A DNA stretch of 64,000 bases from Paenibacillus sp. MMS18-CY102 (GCF_009789195.1 NZ_WSTC01000028.1:1-64000); one strand, 5' to 3'. Shown: positions 40,705 through 49,702, numbered from the stretch's first letter. A program made the numbers and translations. Notes: a model not told the origin generated them from the letters alone.

Positions 40705-41514
40705 ATGGAGTGCCAGCCGTGTTCGATTGATGCCATCCAGCATCTTATGGACGAGTATCTTCAAGGATTATCGTCACCGTTTGACTCTTTTCTGGAAGAA
40801 CATATACTCTCCTCTGCTTTCTATGTGATCACGGATGAGTCCGGCGAGATTGGTTATTTCGCTATTCATCCTAACGAGCTACTTACTCAGTTCTACATCA
40901 GCCGTTCCTCTCTCATGCATGCCCAGGCTGTGTTCGGCCAAATCATGGGGCAGTATGCGATAAAATCATTATTCGTGCCTACATGCGATGAGTTGCTTAT
41001 TAGCTTGATGCTAGACAATGCGTTCACGGCCAATTTGCAGGCTTATTTTTTCCAAGATGGACGGGTGTATACGGAGGAGAGCAGCATACGGGATCATGAG
41101 GTTTTCCGCGTTGCCAATCCAGATGATCTTCCACAGGTTCAGTCTACTTGCGGCGATTTTCTCGATGCCTATGAGCGGAGAATCGCCAATGGGGAGATCT
41201 TTGTTTATTACCGGGGAGCCGATTTGCTCGGAATTGGGATTGCCGAACAATCCAAGCTGCTGCCGGGGACAGCGAGCATCGGCATGTTTGTAGGTGAGGC
41301 GTTCCGTAAGCAGGGAGTGGGAACCGCTATTATTGTTGCACTCAGGCAATGGTGCGCCAGCCGCGGCATCCGCCCCATTAGCGGCTGCTGGTATTACAAC
41401 GAGCACTCTAAAAAGACGTTGGAAAAGGCCGGAATGGTCACAAGGACAAGGCTTTTGAACGTGCAAACTAATCAGGGTGCAGAGGGCACAGAGGCAGAGG
41501 GGATCGAGGCGTGA
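40705..41514 (+). CDS. GNAT-family N-acetyltransferase, two-domain length
   Basis: A 269-residue protein. The first 130 residues look like a degenerate GNAT-like domain (EIGYFAIHPNELLTQFYI), and the C-terminal half has a clear acetyl-CoA site (GMFVGEAFRKQGVGTAIIVALRQWC, K-Q-G-V-G) and GCWYYNEHSKKTLEKAGM. AGGAAAGGATGAGGCC precedes the ATG. The next gene starts at its stop codon, so an operon is likely. Confidence 0.78.
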   Translation: MECQPCSIDAIQHLMDEYLQGLSSPFDSFLEEHILSSAFYVITDESGEIGYFAIHPNELLTQFYISRSSLMHAQAVFGQIMGQYAIKSLFVPTCDELLISLMLDNAFTANLQAYFFQDGRVYTEESSIRDHEVFRVANPDDLPQVQSTCGDFLDAYERRIANGEIFVYYRGADLLGIGIAEQSKLLPGTASIGMFVGEAFRKQGVGTAIIVALRQWCASRGIRPISGCWYYNEHSKKTLEKAGMVTRTRLLNVQTNQGAEGTEAEGIEA

Positions 41515-42071
41515 TTGACCGCAGAAATGCCAAAACATTTAATCATGAAGCCGAGAGCGGCTTAAAAGAAGTTTCAGATACAGCAATACTTCTCAATTTC
41601 AGCAATGCATTAACGAGCCTCTATCCGCATTTAGTTCCAATTCATGCGAATGCGTACGATGCTTGGGATGATATTGTCGAACCGCTATTTCATGAAATGG
41701 TGTACCAAACCTTTGCTTTTAAATATGGCCTGTCCTTATCTCGAAGCCAAGTGCACACATATGGGGTTACGCTTCGGTCTTATCGCGGCATCTGCCATAT
41801 TGAATGTACGCCTAAGAGCTACCCATTGGCCGTATTCAAAAACCATGAATGGGTTCAAACGGACGAGTTCTTTTTTGAAGGCAAACCAATGATTTTTAAA
41901 TCCTTTGGGGATGGCGTCAACTTTTTGAGTGGCGGAATCATGATAGGGGCAAGATCCGAGGTTCATTTTAACCTTGTAGAAATAGAACTTATAGCAACCG
42001 GACCGATTGAAACGTTGTATATCTCCAAAGAAGACCTAAACTTCGCATTCGTAGCTGAAGATAAGGCGTAA
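41511..42071 (+). CDS. Hypothetical protein, 186 aa
   Basis: I do not recognise the family. Start GTG 41511 overlaps the stop of the preceding acetyltransferase (GTGA), which argues for coupling. The product is soluble, acidic to neutral, with aromatic-rich beta-like stretches (YGVTLRSYRGICHIECTPKSYPLA, FFFEGKPMIFKSFGDGVNF, SEVHFNLVEIELIATGPIETLYI). No signal peptide or helix pair is seen. Confidence 0.65.
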   Translation: MIDRRNAKTFNHEAESGLKEVSDTAILLNFSNALTSLYPHLVPIHANAYDAWDDIVEPLFHEMVYQTFAFKYGLSLSRSQVHTYGVTLRSYRGICHIECTPKSYPLAVFKNHEWVQTDEFFFEGKPMIFKSFGDGVNFLSGGIMIGARSEVHFNLVEIELIATGPIETLYISKEDLNFAFVAEDKA

Positions 42072-42169
42072 TTTCGCCAGCAGCCCATCTTCTAAAGGAT
42101 CATCGTTCCCGATGTCGAATAGCGTACTGTGCAATGTAAACCAATCGAGGACAAGCAGGGGTTAACGAT

Positions 42170-44038
42170 ATGGAACTTATCAGAATTCAAAGACAATCAC
42201 GTATCTATCGTTGGCTTGCTGCCATTATGATTCTAATCGCATGTGCGGCATGCGGTACGGTCCCAGGGAGTAATCATCATCATCAGCCTGTGGCGGTTCA
42301 AGGCATGCTGGACCTGAGGCAAACGGATGGGGACCATGCGGTTTCACTTGATGGCGAGTGGGGCTTTTATTGGAACCGCCTCGTAGATCCCGAGCAGGTG
42401 GGACAGGACCGGCCGGCCGATTACGTTGCGGTGCCCAATGCTTGGAGCAAGTATCAGCTGCAAAATGGCAAACCGGACCGTGCAGGATACGCTACCTACA
42501 CGCTACATGTCCATCACGCTGAGCCGAACAAGGTGTGGGCAATCGACATGCCCACAATTTCATCAGCCTATAAGCTTTGGGTTGATGGCAAGCTGCTTAT
42601 TCAGAACGGTAAAGTTAGCGCCCAAGCGGGCGGAACAGGTGTCCGCATGCAGCAGCAAGTGGCTGTGTTCCAGTCGGCGGATCGAACGATCGACATTGTG
42701 ATGCAGGTTTCAAACAGCATGCATCCACGCGGGGGCATTACGCGGGGCATTGCGCTCGGAGACCCGGAGAGCATTTTAGGGGCACAACAGAAACGGTTAG
42801 CGTTTGAACTCTTTTTATCCGGTGCACTATTTATTATGTCGGTATATCATCTAGGGCTATATGCGATGCGAAGAAAAGAGAAAGCCCCATTGTATTTCGG
42901 CGTGTATTGCTTCGTCATTGCGCTAAGAAGCTTGATCGTCGGGGAATCGTTCATTTACAGGATTATTCCGTCGCTGAACTGGGTGCTTGCGCTGAAGGTC
43001 GAATATTTATGCTTAAGCATAGGGGCATTGATATTCACCATGTTCGTGCGGGCGATCTATCCGCAGGAGATGTCGTCCGCCATTTATCGCTTCATCGTCG
43101 TTGTATGCACGGCCTATAGCGCCATTATTATACTAACGGGCCCTTATCTATTCACGTCGTTGTTATCCTATTTCCAGCTTATGATTATAGGGTTCGTGAG
43201 CTATGCGTTTATTGTATTCCTCCTAGCGGTGATCCGCCGAAGGGAAGGCTCGGTCATCTCAGGGATCGGCGGAACAATATTGATCGCGTGTATTATCAAC
43301 GATATTTTGTATTACCGCGGCATTATTCAGACGGGCGACTATGTTACGATGGGGCTGTTTTCGTTCATTGTGGCGCAATCGTTCATTCTGGCGATAAAAT
43401 TTTCTAAGGCGTTCGCGAGCAGTGAGGAGTTGGCGCGCAAGCTGCGCGGGCTTAACAATTCGCTGGAGCTGAAGGTCCAAGAGAGAACGAATGAACTGGT
43501 TGAGATCAACGAGCTGTTGCGGGTTCAATCCTCGCTGGATGGTTTAACCGGCATTGCGAACCGGAGATATTTTGACCAGTTGCTGCAGGAAATGCTGTCC
43601 GATACGGTGCAGAGTGGCGGCGCGATGTCCCTTCTGTTGATCGATATCGATGATTTCAAATCATACAATGACACCTATGGCCATCTGCAAGGCGACGAAT
43701 GCTTGAAACAAGTTGCAGCAATGCTGCAATCGGAAACCAAGGCATGGGGCGGGCTTGCCGCAAGATATGGTGGCGAGGAATTCGCAGTGATCGCCCCCAT
43801 TGGCGCATTGGAAGCGAGCAAGCTCGCAGATTGGCTGGTGCGCGGAACGGCCGCATTGCAAATTCCGCATGCGGCATCCAAGACGGCTCCCTGCATAACC
43901 ATTAGCTGCGGTGTTATGACTTATGCAGCAGTGGGCGTGGACGAGCCGGTTTCCGCGAATTCATTAATTGAGGCTGCAGATGCAGCGCTGTATAAGGTGA
44001 AGAAGCAGGGCAGAAACGGGTACTTTGCTGCTGTATAG
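42170..44038 (+). CDS. Membrane diguanylate cyclase with 7TMR-DISM sensor
   Basis: A 622-residue sensor: signal or lipobox-like start (IMILIACAACG), an extracellular 7TMR-DISMED2 beta domain (about 45-200, LDGEWGFYWNRLVDP, jellyroll-like with WVDGKLLIQNG), seven membrane helices (about 210-410), a short coiled coil (LARKLRGLNNSLELKVQERTNEL) and a GGDEF domain (about 450-622). The active motif is GGEEF (534-538), so it should make cyclic di-GMP. DGLTGIANRRYFD begins the cyclase. A carbohydrate or other small ligand is the usual guess for DISM sensors. The ribosome binding site is weak (CAAGCAGGGG). Confidence 0.88.
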   Translation: MELIRIQRQSRIYRWLAAIMILIACAACGTVPGSNHHHQPVAVQGMLDLRQTDGDHAVSLDGEWGFYWNRLVDPEQVGQDRPADYVAVPNAWSKYQLQNGKPDRAGYATYTLHVHHAEPNKVWAIDMPTISSAYKLWVDGKLLIQNGKVSAQAGGTGVRMQQQVAVFQSADRTIDIVMQVSNSMHPRGGITRGIALGDPESILGAQQKRLAFELFLSGALFIMSVYHLGLYAMRRKEKAPLYFGVYCFVIALRSLIVGESFIYRIIPSLNWVLALKVEYLCLSIGALIFTMFVRAIYPQEMSSAIYRFIVVVCTAYSAIIILTGPYLFTSLLSYFQLMIIGFVSYAFIVFLLAVIRRREGSVISGIGGTILIACIINDILYYRGIIQTGDYVTMGLFSFIVAQSFILAIKFSKAFASSEELARKLRGLNNSLELKVQERTNELVEINELLRVQSSLDGLTGIANRRYFDQLLQEMLSDTVQSGGAMSLLLIDIDDFKSYNDTYGHLQGDECLKQVAAMLQSETKAWGGLAARYGGEEFAVIAPIGALEASKLADWLVRGTAALQIPHAASKTAPCITISCGVMTYAAVGVDEPVSANSLIEAADAALYKVKKQGRNGYFAAV

Positions 44039-44053
44039 TGCACAGAAGATGAG

Positions 44054-44085
44054 ATGGCCTACGTCCTAGGGACGTGGGCCATTTG
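44054..44085 (+). terminator. Terminator after the diguanylate cyclase gene
   Basis: ATGGCC-ACGTCC (44054-44066) pairs with GGACGT-GGCCAT (44070-44082) with one mismatch; TTTG follows. Confidence 0.7.
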
Positions 44086-44345
44086 TAATTTCACCTTACA
44101 AAATAATAGTAAAAAGGGTTTGTTTGAAATTGTTGGAAAACAGGAGTGTAAGCGGTTGTTTTAAATGAACATTGCCGTTGAAAGCGATTTATGGGCAATT
44201 TAGCATGTTTGGCAGAATGTACAAGCCACTATATAGTAAATTATGTCAGTAATGTCATTCTGGCAAGTGTTAATGAATTTCCGGCCGGGATTCCATTAAT
44301 CACAACCTACAGAGAGATAAATTTTTGGAGTGGAGAGTGATGAAG
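44086..44345. other. Intergenic stretch before the small secreted protein
   Basis: About 260 bp, AT-rich, without a credible gene. It holds two imperfect catabolite-responsive-element-like sequences (TGTAAGCGGTTGTT near 44146 and TGAAAGCGATTTAT near 44179) that miss the final CA of the consensus. I see no other structure; it presumably holds the promoter for the next gene. Confidence 0.4.
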
Positions 44346-44729
44346 ATGAAGAAATCGATTACAAAAACGCTCGTTATGGCCATGACCGCGACCCTTCTGG
44401 TCGCTCCTGCAGCAGCTTACGCAGAAACCGCTAAAGTGCCGGCGACAGAATCAGCAGCACTAACGCAAGGGTCCTACTCAATTCAGTACATGCCTAGCCG
44501 CGTTACCCAAGGCATTGGTGCCGTGTATTTCACGCCAACCTTCCAATGCGATTATGCGATCTTGACTTATGAAGTTAATGGAAACCAACAAAATGTGTTC
44601 ATGTCGCCTTCCAGCCTCTTAGGCACGAATGGCTTCGTCTACTATAATGTTCCGCAAAATAGCGTCGTCCGCGTTACTTACTGGCAAACGGGCGTCGGCC
44701 AGTCCGATACGCCTTGGCAAACGTTCTAA
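44346..44729 (+). CDS. Small secreted protein, 127 aa
   Basis: Sec signal peptide MKKSITKTLVMAMTATLLVA ending AAAYA with cleavage before ETAKV, then a roughly 95-residue mature domain rich in Tyr, Gln, Ser and Val (YSIQYMPSRVTQGIGAVYF, FQCDYAILTYEVNG), likely all-beta. It has only one Cys. No known enzyme motif. ATG 44346 is preferred over 44340 because GGAGAG lies 8 nt upstream. Function unknown. Confidence 0.72.
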   Translation: MKKSITKTLVMAMTATLLVAPAAAYAETAKVPATESAALTQGSYSIQYMPSRVTQGIGAVYFTPTFQCDYAILTYEVNGNQQNVFMSPSSLLGTNGFVYYNVPQNSVVRVTYWQTGVGQSDTPWQTF

Positions 44730-44762
44730 TGCGAAACAGGCGGCAATAGCCACCCTATAGGG

Positions 44763-44808
44763 GCTGTCCCAGAAGTCACGATCCAGCGACTTTTGGGACA
44801 GCTTTTTT
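44763..44808 (+). terminator. Strong terminator after the secreted protein
   Basis: GCTGTCCCAGAAGTC (44763-44777) pairs with GACTTTTGGGACAGC (44788-44802) with one mismatch and is followed by T6. Confidence 0.9.
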
Positions 44809-44920
44809 GGTACGATAGACAGGGGCAACAGGCCCGCTGTCTTTTTCTTTTACATAAAATTGAACCTTTTTGGGCGAATGATCCAATATGACTTGTAAGA
44901 CCTGAATGGAGGCTGGCCCT

Positions 44921-45499
44921 ATGAAGGAAATCGATTTAAACCCGTGGCTTATCCGGATGAGCCAGGGCGATGAAGAGGCATTTCAATTCGTTTACGAATC
45001 AACACGTGATCACGCTTATCGATTAATTAGCTATCTGGCTCCTGCCCAGCAAGATGTCGGGGATATTATGAGTGAGGTTTACCTTGAATTGCTGCGAAGT
45101 TTGCATACGTTCGACCCCAGACGTCAGTTTGCCTCGTGGTTTAACGGCCTGATCGTACGGCAGGTAAGGAGCTGGAAGCGGAAGGGCTGGCGGCTATTCC
45201 GTATCAAGGAAAAGGTACAGGCGCTGGTCCCTGAAGGGGTGGATTTAGGGGCAGAGGCACGGCTGTCAACGTTGAACGACCAACTGGTTTTGATGCCGCT
45301 CCTTCAAACCCTCCCGTACAAGCTAAAGGAAATTATCGTATTGCGCTACTATCAAGATTGCTCATTAGAGGAAATTGCCAGTTTATTGCAGATACCATTA
45401 GGCACAGCCAAATCGAGGCATCATCATGCGATTAAGCAGCTGCGCGGCCGATGTGACCAAGTGGAGCTTAGAAAGGAGGGGAACGGTTTTGTCTACTGA
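44921..45499 (+). CDS. ECF-type RNA polymerase sigma factor
   Basis: A 192-residue sigma factor: region 2 (EEAFQFVYESTRDHAYRLIS, DVGDIMSEVYLELLRSL, FASWFNGLIVRQVRSWKRKG) and region 4 (TLPYKLKEIIVLRYYQDCSLEEIASLLQIPLGTAKSRHHHAIKQL). ATG 44921 is chosen because GGAGG lies 9 nt upstream. It overlaps the following membrane gene by 11 bp, the typical sigma/anti-sigma layout. Confidence 0.87.
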   Translation: MKEIDLNPWLIRMSQGDEEAFQFVYESTRDHAYRLISYLAPAQQDVGDIMSEVYLELLRSLHTFDPRRQFASWFNGLIVRQVRSWKRKGWRLFRIKEKVQALVPEGVDLGAEARLSTLNDQLVLMPLLQTLPYKLKEIIVLRYYQDCSLEEIASLLQIPLGTAKSRHHHAIKQLRGRCDQVELRKEGNGFVY

Positions 45500-46475
45500 G
45501 ACGATTGAGCAGCAATTAGCGGAAGAATTCAAACAAAGTTCCCGGCAGAGGCAATGCCCTTCTTCATTGGACCATCGAATTGCGGCCGAGTACAGGCAGT
45601 CGATGATGGCGAGAAGGAGGGAACAGCGGTTGAAGACATTATGGAGAATGCCGAAAGTGGCGCTTATTTCCGCCATCGTGGCAGCCAGCATATGTGGCTT
45701 TGCCTATGCAGGCAATAAATTGTTGTTTAAAGATGAGGAGGGAATGATCACATTAAATGTGCAGAGCAGCGATCTGTTAGAACTAGGAAAGCGTGATTTG
45801 GAGAGCGTGCGCGCATCGTTAAGCGATGTCCAATCCAAGCTGGACCCGGGGGAGACAGCTGTTGTGTATGCCCCTGAATTCGATGTGAAAGGCGGTTGGC
45901 TCGGTGCATACCAGCCTATCCCGTTCACCGATATCGTGCAATGGAAGCGGCTATTAAAGAAACACAACATAAAAGAACCGCTGCCAGAGGCAATTGGCGG
46001 AACGTTTAAATTTGTAGAAGGCATGGAAGGCAATCCGTTTTCCGTGGCACTTAGCCCCGATGCCGAGCAAGCATGGAACGAGATGAGGACCCAGAGCAAA
46101 CAGGATGGAAGCAAGATGCTTTGGCGCAAAATACACCCTTCACATGATCAGCCTACCGCAGCTTATAGCTCTGTTTACCAAAATTCAAATCAGGATAACG
46201 TTTATTTGACATGGGAGATCGTGAACAGCCCGTCCCTTTATTTCAATCTGATTACTCCGTCGAGCACCTCTTATGAGGAAATTGACATGAACGGACAGAA
46301 GGTGCACTATACAAAGGACGAACAGTCCCTATATGGCGAAAGCAGCGTTCATCAGGAAGTCATGTGGACCAGGGATGAGGGCGGCCAGCCGATTATTTAT
46401 CGCGTGGGATCGGACTCTGCCAGTTTGGCCAAAGAGCAGTTAATTGAAGCAGCGAGGAGTTTGCTTGCTACTTGA
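45489..46475 (+). CDS. Membrane anti-sigma-like protein
   Basis: A 328-residue protein starting at TTG 45489 (AAAGGAGGGG 7 nt upstream): a cytoplasmic N-terminus of about 55 residues, one membrane helix (VALISAIVAASICGFAYAG) and an extracellular region of about 250 residues. The layout and the overlap with the ECF sigma gene mark it as its probable anti-sigma factor, although no zinc-binding HxxxCxxC motif is present. Only the family-type role is inferred. The promoter of the proS leader overlaps its stop. Confidence 0.72.
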   Translation: MSTETIEQQLAEEFKQSSRQRQCPSSLDHRIAAEYRQSMMARRREQRLKTLWRMPKVALISAIVAASICGFAYAGNKLLFKDEEGMITLNVQSSDLLELGKRDLESVRASLSDVQSKLDPGETAVVYAPEFDVKGGWLGAYQPIPFTDIVQWKRLLKKHNIKEPLPEAIGGTFKFVEGMEGNPFSVALSPDAEQAWNEMRTQSKQDGSKMLWRKIHPSHDQPTAAYSSVYQNSNQDNVYLTWEIVNSPSLYFNLITPSSTSYEEIDMNGQKVHYTKDEQSLYGESSVHQEVMWTRDEGGQPIIYRVGSDSASLAKEQLIEAARSLLAT

Positions 46476-46500
46476 CTCCCAGCTGGATATGGCCTAATAT
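46472..46500 (+). promoter_or_regulatory. Promoter of the T-box/proS transcript
   Basis: TTGACT (46472-46477), 17 bp, TAATAT (46495-46500), overlapping the stop of the preceding gene. Confidence 0.75.
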
Positions 46501-46506
46501 CGTTTG

Positions 46507-46748
46507 CAATATATTGTAATTGCTTTGACCGAGGACATAATGTTTAGCGATCAGCGTTTCAGAGAGAAGGCCCACGGCTGCGAGGCCTTTCCGCTGAGTA
46601 AACATTCCTGCCTTGCGAGCAGCAGCGGTGATCCATTTTATTATCCGTTGCCGTTGCCGGACGTTATTCGGATCGAGGATCGCCATCGTTGGCGGTTAAA
46701 CAAGGGTGGTACCACGAACACATTCGTCCCTGGCGAATGTGTTTTTTG
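46507..46748 (+). ncRNA. T-box leader of proS
   Basis: The T-box sequence AAGGGTGGTACCACG (46702-46716) is followed by a terminator ACACATTCG / CGAATGTGT (46718-46742) and T-run. Stem I is visible: AATGTTTA (46539-46546) pairs with TAAACATT (46599-46606), with inner CAGCG/CGCTG and AAGGCC/GGCCTT pairs. CCT (46607-46609), a Pro codon, directly follows the stem and is the best specifier candidate. Uncharged tRNA-Pro binding should prevent termination and raise proS expression. Specifier placement is inference. Confidence 0.9.
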
Positions 46749-46778
46749 TGTTTTTAACGATAACAAGGAGGTCATTCA

Positions 46779-48488
46779 ATGCGCCAATCAGCCCTGTTTT
46801 CAAATACGTTACGGGAAGCCCCTTCGGATGCGGAGGCTGCAAGCCACCAGTTCATGCTGCGGGGAGGGTTTATAAGGCAGCTTGCTGCCGGCATCTACTC
46901 CTACCTGCCCTTGGGATTGCGTGTGCTGCACAAAATTGAACACATCATTCGCCAGGAATTGGAGCATGCAGGTGCCCAAGAGCTGTTGATGCCCGCCCTA
47001 CAGCCGACGGAGCTATGGAAAGAATCAGGCCGCTACAGTGTATACGGGCCAGAGCTAATGCGGCTAAAAGACAGGCATAATCGGGAGTTTGCACTGGGCC
47101 CGACGCATGAGGAGGTCATAACTTCCCTTGTTAAGAACGAAATTAACTCTTATCGGAAATTGCCGGTCACGCTGTTCCAGATTCAAACGAAGTTTCGTGA
47201 TGAGCGACGGCCGCGTTATGGTTTGCTTCGCGGACGGGAATTTATGATGAAAGACGCGTACTCTTTCGACGCTTCATGGGAAGGATTGGACCGTTCCTAT
47301 AAGGCGATGTATGAGGCGTATGTTCGCATTTTTCAGCGTTGCGGTTTAGTTGTTAAAGCGGTCGAAGCGGATGCAGGCGCAATAGGCGGTGAAGGCGGGA
47401 CCCATGAGTTTATGGCGCTGGCCGATATTGGGGAGGATACGATTGCAACGTGCAATGCATGTGCGTATGCAGCCAATTTGGAGAAGGCACATTCCGGGTC
47501 TTCGAGCGAGCGGAGAGTAAGTGCACAGCATGGTACGGTTCAGAAAATCGAAACGCCAGATGTGCGTACAGTAGAGCAATTGGCGCAATATCTTGCAATC
47601 AGTTCCCAAGCTGTTATGAAGACGCTCATCTATGCCGCAGACGGCAAGCCCATAGCAGTCGTTGTCCGTGGGGACCATGAGGTGAATGAGATAAAGTTGC
47701 AAAATCATCTCGGAGTGGAGACGCTAGAATTGGCTGATGCACAAACAACTAAAGCAGCCACAGGAGCGCCAATTGGGTTTGTAGGGCCGGTTGGGTTGAA
47801 CATTCCTGTGCTCGTCGATTTTGCGGTTCTCCAGATGGAAGCTGGCGTTTGCGGAGGCAACGAGGTGGATGCCCATTACACAAATGTCGTGCCAGGCCGT
47901 GATTTTTCCGTGGAACAAGCCGGTGACTTCCGTAACGTAACAGCAGGGGACCCATGCCCGCATTGTGCGGAGGGAGAGCTTCAATTGATGAAGGGCATTG
48001 AAGTCGGCCATGTGTTTAAGCTCGGCACCAAATATAGCGAGGCGCTAGGAGCCCGTTACCTTGATGCGAATGGGAGGGAGCAAACCTTCATTATGGGCTG
48101 CTACGGCATTGGCGTGTCCCGCATCCTGTCGGCTATTGTGGAGCAAAGCCATGACGGGCGGGGGATCATTTGGCCACAGGCGGTAGCTCCTTACCACGTG
48201 CATGTTATTCCAGTATCCGTTAAAGATGAGGCGCAAATGCGAATCGCCCATGAGCTTTACGGCTTACTGCGAAGCCGCGGCATTGAGGCGCTGTTGGATG
48301 ATCGAGATGAGCGGGCAGGCGTGAAATTCAATGATTCTGACCTTATGGGCATTCCTGTTCGGATCGTAGTCGGCAAGGATGCAGGGAACGGGCAAGTAGA
48401 GTATGTCGACCGCAGAAGCAATGAAAAGCAAGCATTGCTGTTGGACGACGCTATTGCTAGGATTTTGGCGAATGTCGAGGGTGCTTAA
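46779..48488 (+). CDS. proS: Prolyl-tRNA synthetase (bacterial type with editing insertion)
   Basis: A 569-residue class II synthetase attaching proline to tRNA-Pro. Motif 2/3 regions (FRDERRPRYGLLRGREFMMKDAYSFD; MGCYGIGVSRILSAIVEQ), an inserted YbaK-type editing domain (about 225-400, EQLAQYLAISSQAVMKTLIYA, CGGNEVDAHYTN) and the C-terminal anticodon domain (DDRDERAGVKFNDSDLMGIP). Length matches E. coli type ProRS (572). AACAAGGAGG precedes the ATG. Controlled by the T-box leader. Confidence 0.95.
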   Translation: MRQSALFSNTLREAPSDAEAASHQFMLRGGFIRQLAAGIYSYLPLGLRVLHKIEHIIRQELEHAGAQELLMPALQPTELWKESGRYSVYGPELMRLKDRHNREFALGPTHEEVITSLVKNEINSYRKLPVTLFQIQTKFRDERRPRYGLLRGREFMMKDAYSFDASWEGLDRSYKAMYEAYVRIFQRCGLVVKAVEADAGAIGGEGGTHEFMALADIGEDTIATCNACAYAANLEKAHSGSSSERRVSAQHGTVQKIETPDVRTVEQLAQYLAISSQAVMKTLIYAADGKPIAVVVRGDHEVNEIKLQNHLGVETLELADAQTTKAATGAPIGFVGPVGLNIPVLVDFAVLQMEAGVCGGNEVDAHYTNVVPGRDFSVEQAGDFRNVTAGDPCPHCAEGELQLMKGIEVGHVFKLGTKYSEALGARYLDANGREQTFIMGCYGIGVSRILSAIVEQSHDGRGIIWPQAVAPYHVHVIPVSVKDEAQMRIAHELYGLLRSRGIEALLDDRDERAGVKFNDSDLMGIPVRIVVGKDAGNGQVEYVDRRSNEKQALLLDDAIARILANVEGA

Positions 48489-48489
48489 T

Positions 48490-49125
48490 ATGCAAACATA
48501 TATCTACATGGTAAGGCACGGCGATTCGCCGAAAACAGAAGGAAATGAGTGGACAAGAGGTTTAACGGATCGAGGAAAAGCGGACGCTAAGCGAATAACG
48601 GAGCTTCTAGCCGAAGAGGGCATTGAGGTTTTCGTTTCCAGCCCTTATCAACGTGCGATCCTAACGATTGAGGAGTCGGCTCGGAGTGCAGGGCAAGAAG
48701 TGCAACTATTCGAAGGCCTGAAAGAAAGAGTCTTTCTAAACGAAGACAGCCGAATGCCTGATAAGGAGTTATATCCGCTGTTGGAGCAGTCATTTGCCGA
48801 TCCAACCTTTGCTTTAGCCGGGGGAGAGTCGAATGCGGAGTGCCAGAACCGTGCCATAGCGGTGCTAAAACAACTATTGACATCCTATAGGGGACGGAAA
48901 ATAGCGTTAGGCACGCATGGAGCCGTCATGGCTTTAATGATGGGGCATTATGACAGCCATTATGATTTGGATTTTCTATGGAATGCCTCTAAGCCAGATG
49001 TATATCGAATGGCATTCAATGGCCAAGAGCTCGTAGGCGTTAAACGGCTATGGCACTCTACGAAAGAAGAGGTGTCCACACATGTACCAGCAGAAGACGA
49101 AGGAAACGGACAACAGCGTCATTGA
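48490..49125 (+). CDS. Histidine-phosphatase superfamily protein (phosphoglycerate-mutase-like)
   Basis: A 211-residue phosphatase with the catalytic motif YMVRHGDSPK near the start (RHG; phospho-His), Arg in SSPYQRAILT and a late His in LGTHGAVMALMMG. It starts 2 bp after proS, probably on the same transcript. ATG 48490 fits the family start; the longer upstream frame lies inside proS. Substrate unknown. It overlaps the next gene by 44 bp. Confidence 0.83.
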   Translation: MQTYIYMVRHGDSPKTEGNEWTRGLTDRGKADAKRITELLAEEGIEVFVSSPYQRAILTIEESARSAGQEVQLFEGLKERVFLNEDSRMPDKELYPLLEQSFADPTFALAGGESNAECQNRAIAVLKQLLTSYRGRKIALGTHGAVMALMMGHYDSHYDLDFLWNASKPDVYRMAFNGQELVGVKRLWHSTKEEVSTHVPAEDEGNGQQRH

Positions 49126-49495
49126 ATTTATCGAAAATGTAGAAAGCCCGAAGAAGAAAGCAGACGCCTATCTGCTCCTGGACCTGTTCACGGAAACGAC
49201 GGGTTACCCAGCAAAAATGTGGGGGCCGAGCATCATCGGGTTCGGCTCGTACCATTACAAGTATGCTTCCGGCCACGAGGGCGATGCGCCGCTCGTTGGC
49301 TTCTCTCCACGGAAAGCGCAGATTAGTTTATATTTTGCCACGGGCGATACGGAGCGGGAGGCGCTGTTGGAGAAGTTCGGCAAGCATACCGCGGGGAAAG
49401 CTTGTGTGTATATTAAGAAGGTAGACGATGTCGATACCGAAGTACTGAGGGCGTTAATCCGGCAGTCGGTTAAGTTTTTGCAAGAGTTGTATTAG
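49082..49495 (+). CDS. DUF1801-family protein
   Basis: A 137-residue protein of the YdhG/DUF1801 type: KKKADAYLLLDLFTETTGYPAKMWGPSIIGFGSYHYKYASGHEGDAPLVGFSPRKAQISLYF is the family signature, mostly intact. Function unknown; the family has a phosphorothioate-like beta fold. The start ATG 49082 (GAGGTG upstream) lies 44 bp inside the preceding gene, a long overlap that keeps both products full length. Confidence 0.8.
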   Translation: MYQQKTKETDNSVIEFIENVESPKKKADAYLLLDLFTETTGYPAKMWGPSIIGFGSYHYKYASGHEGDAPLVGFSPRKAQISLYFATGDTEREALLEKFGKHTAGKACVYIKKVDDVDTEVLRALIRQSVKFLQELY

Positions 49496-49519
49496 AGCCG
49501 CTGGCGCTGATTATATTTG

Positions 49520-49548
49520 TTGTATTTTACTTCCATAAGCTGTAGAAT
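49520..49548 (+). promoter_or_regulatory. Promoter of the attenuated pyrH-paralogue transcript
   Basis: TTGTAT (49520-49525), 17 bp, TAGAAT (49543-49548). Transcription would begin near 49555, 26 nt before the leader ORF. Confidence 0.6.
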
Positions 49549-49580
49549 AAGTTGATTTCAATAATGGAAGGGGTGGAGAT

Positions 49581-49655
49581 ATGAGACGGAAGCAGGGGGC
49601 GTGCAATCAATCGGCTGCTGTACACGTTCATATTTTCATTCCATTAAGACACTAA
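49581..49655 (+). CDS. Leader peptide (24 aa) of a translation-coupled attenuator
   Basis: A 24-codon ORF starts at ATG 49581 behind a strong GGAAGGGGTGGAG site. It begins MRRKQGACNQ and ends VHVHIFIPLRH. Its stop codon (49653-49655) lies inside the 5' arm of the terminator at 49649-49675, so a ribosome finishing or stalled near the end would block the hairpin. The IFIP run recalls the IFVI stalling sequence of the ErmC leader, but that likeness is short and may be chance. No such system is known to me for pyrH; this is a proposal. Confidence 0.7.
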   Translation: MRRKQGACNQSAAVHVHIFIPLRH

Positions 49656-49680
49656 AGCATTTATTGCTTTAGTGTTTTTT
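49649..49680 (+). terminator. Attenuator terminator before the pyrH paralogue
   Basis: Perfect 10-bp stem ACACTAAAGC (49649-49658) / GCTTTAGTGT (49666-49675), loop ATTTATT, then a T-run to 49680. It lies between the leader ORF and the gene at 49703, within the same presumed transcript. Confidence 0.88.
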
Positions 49681-49702
49681 ATTTAATAAGGGGGAATGGC
49701 AA

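Noticed and set aside
44140-44195. Catabolite-responsive elements before the small secreted protein
   Set aside because: Both candidates miss the closing CA of the consensus; kept only as a remark.
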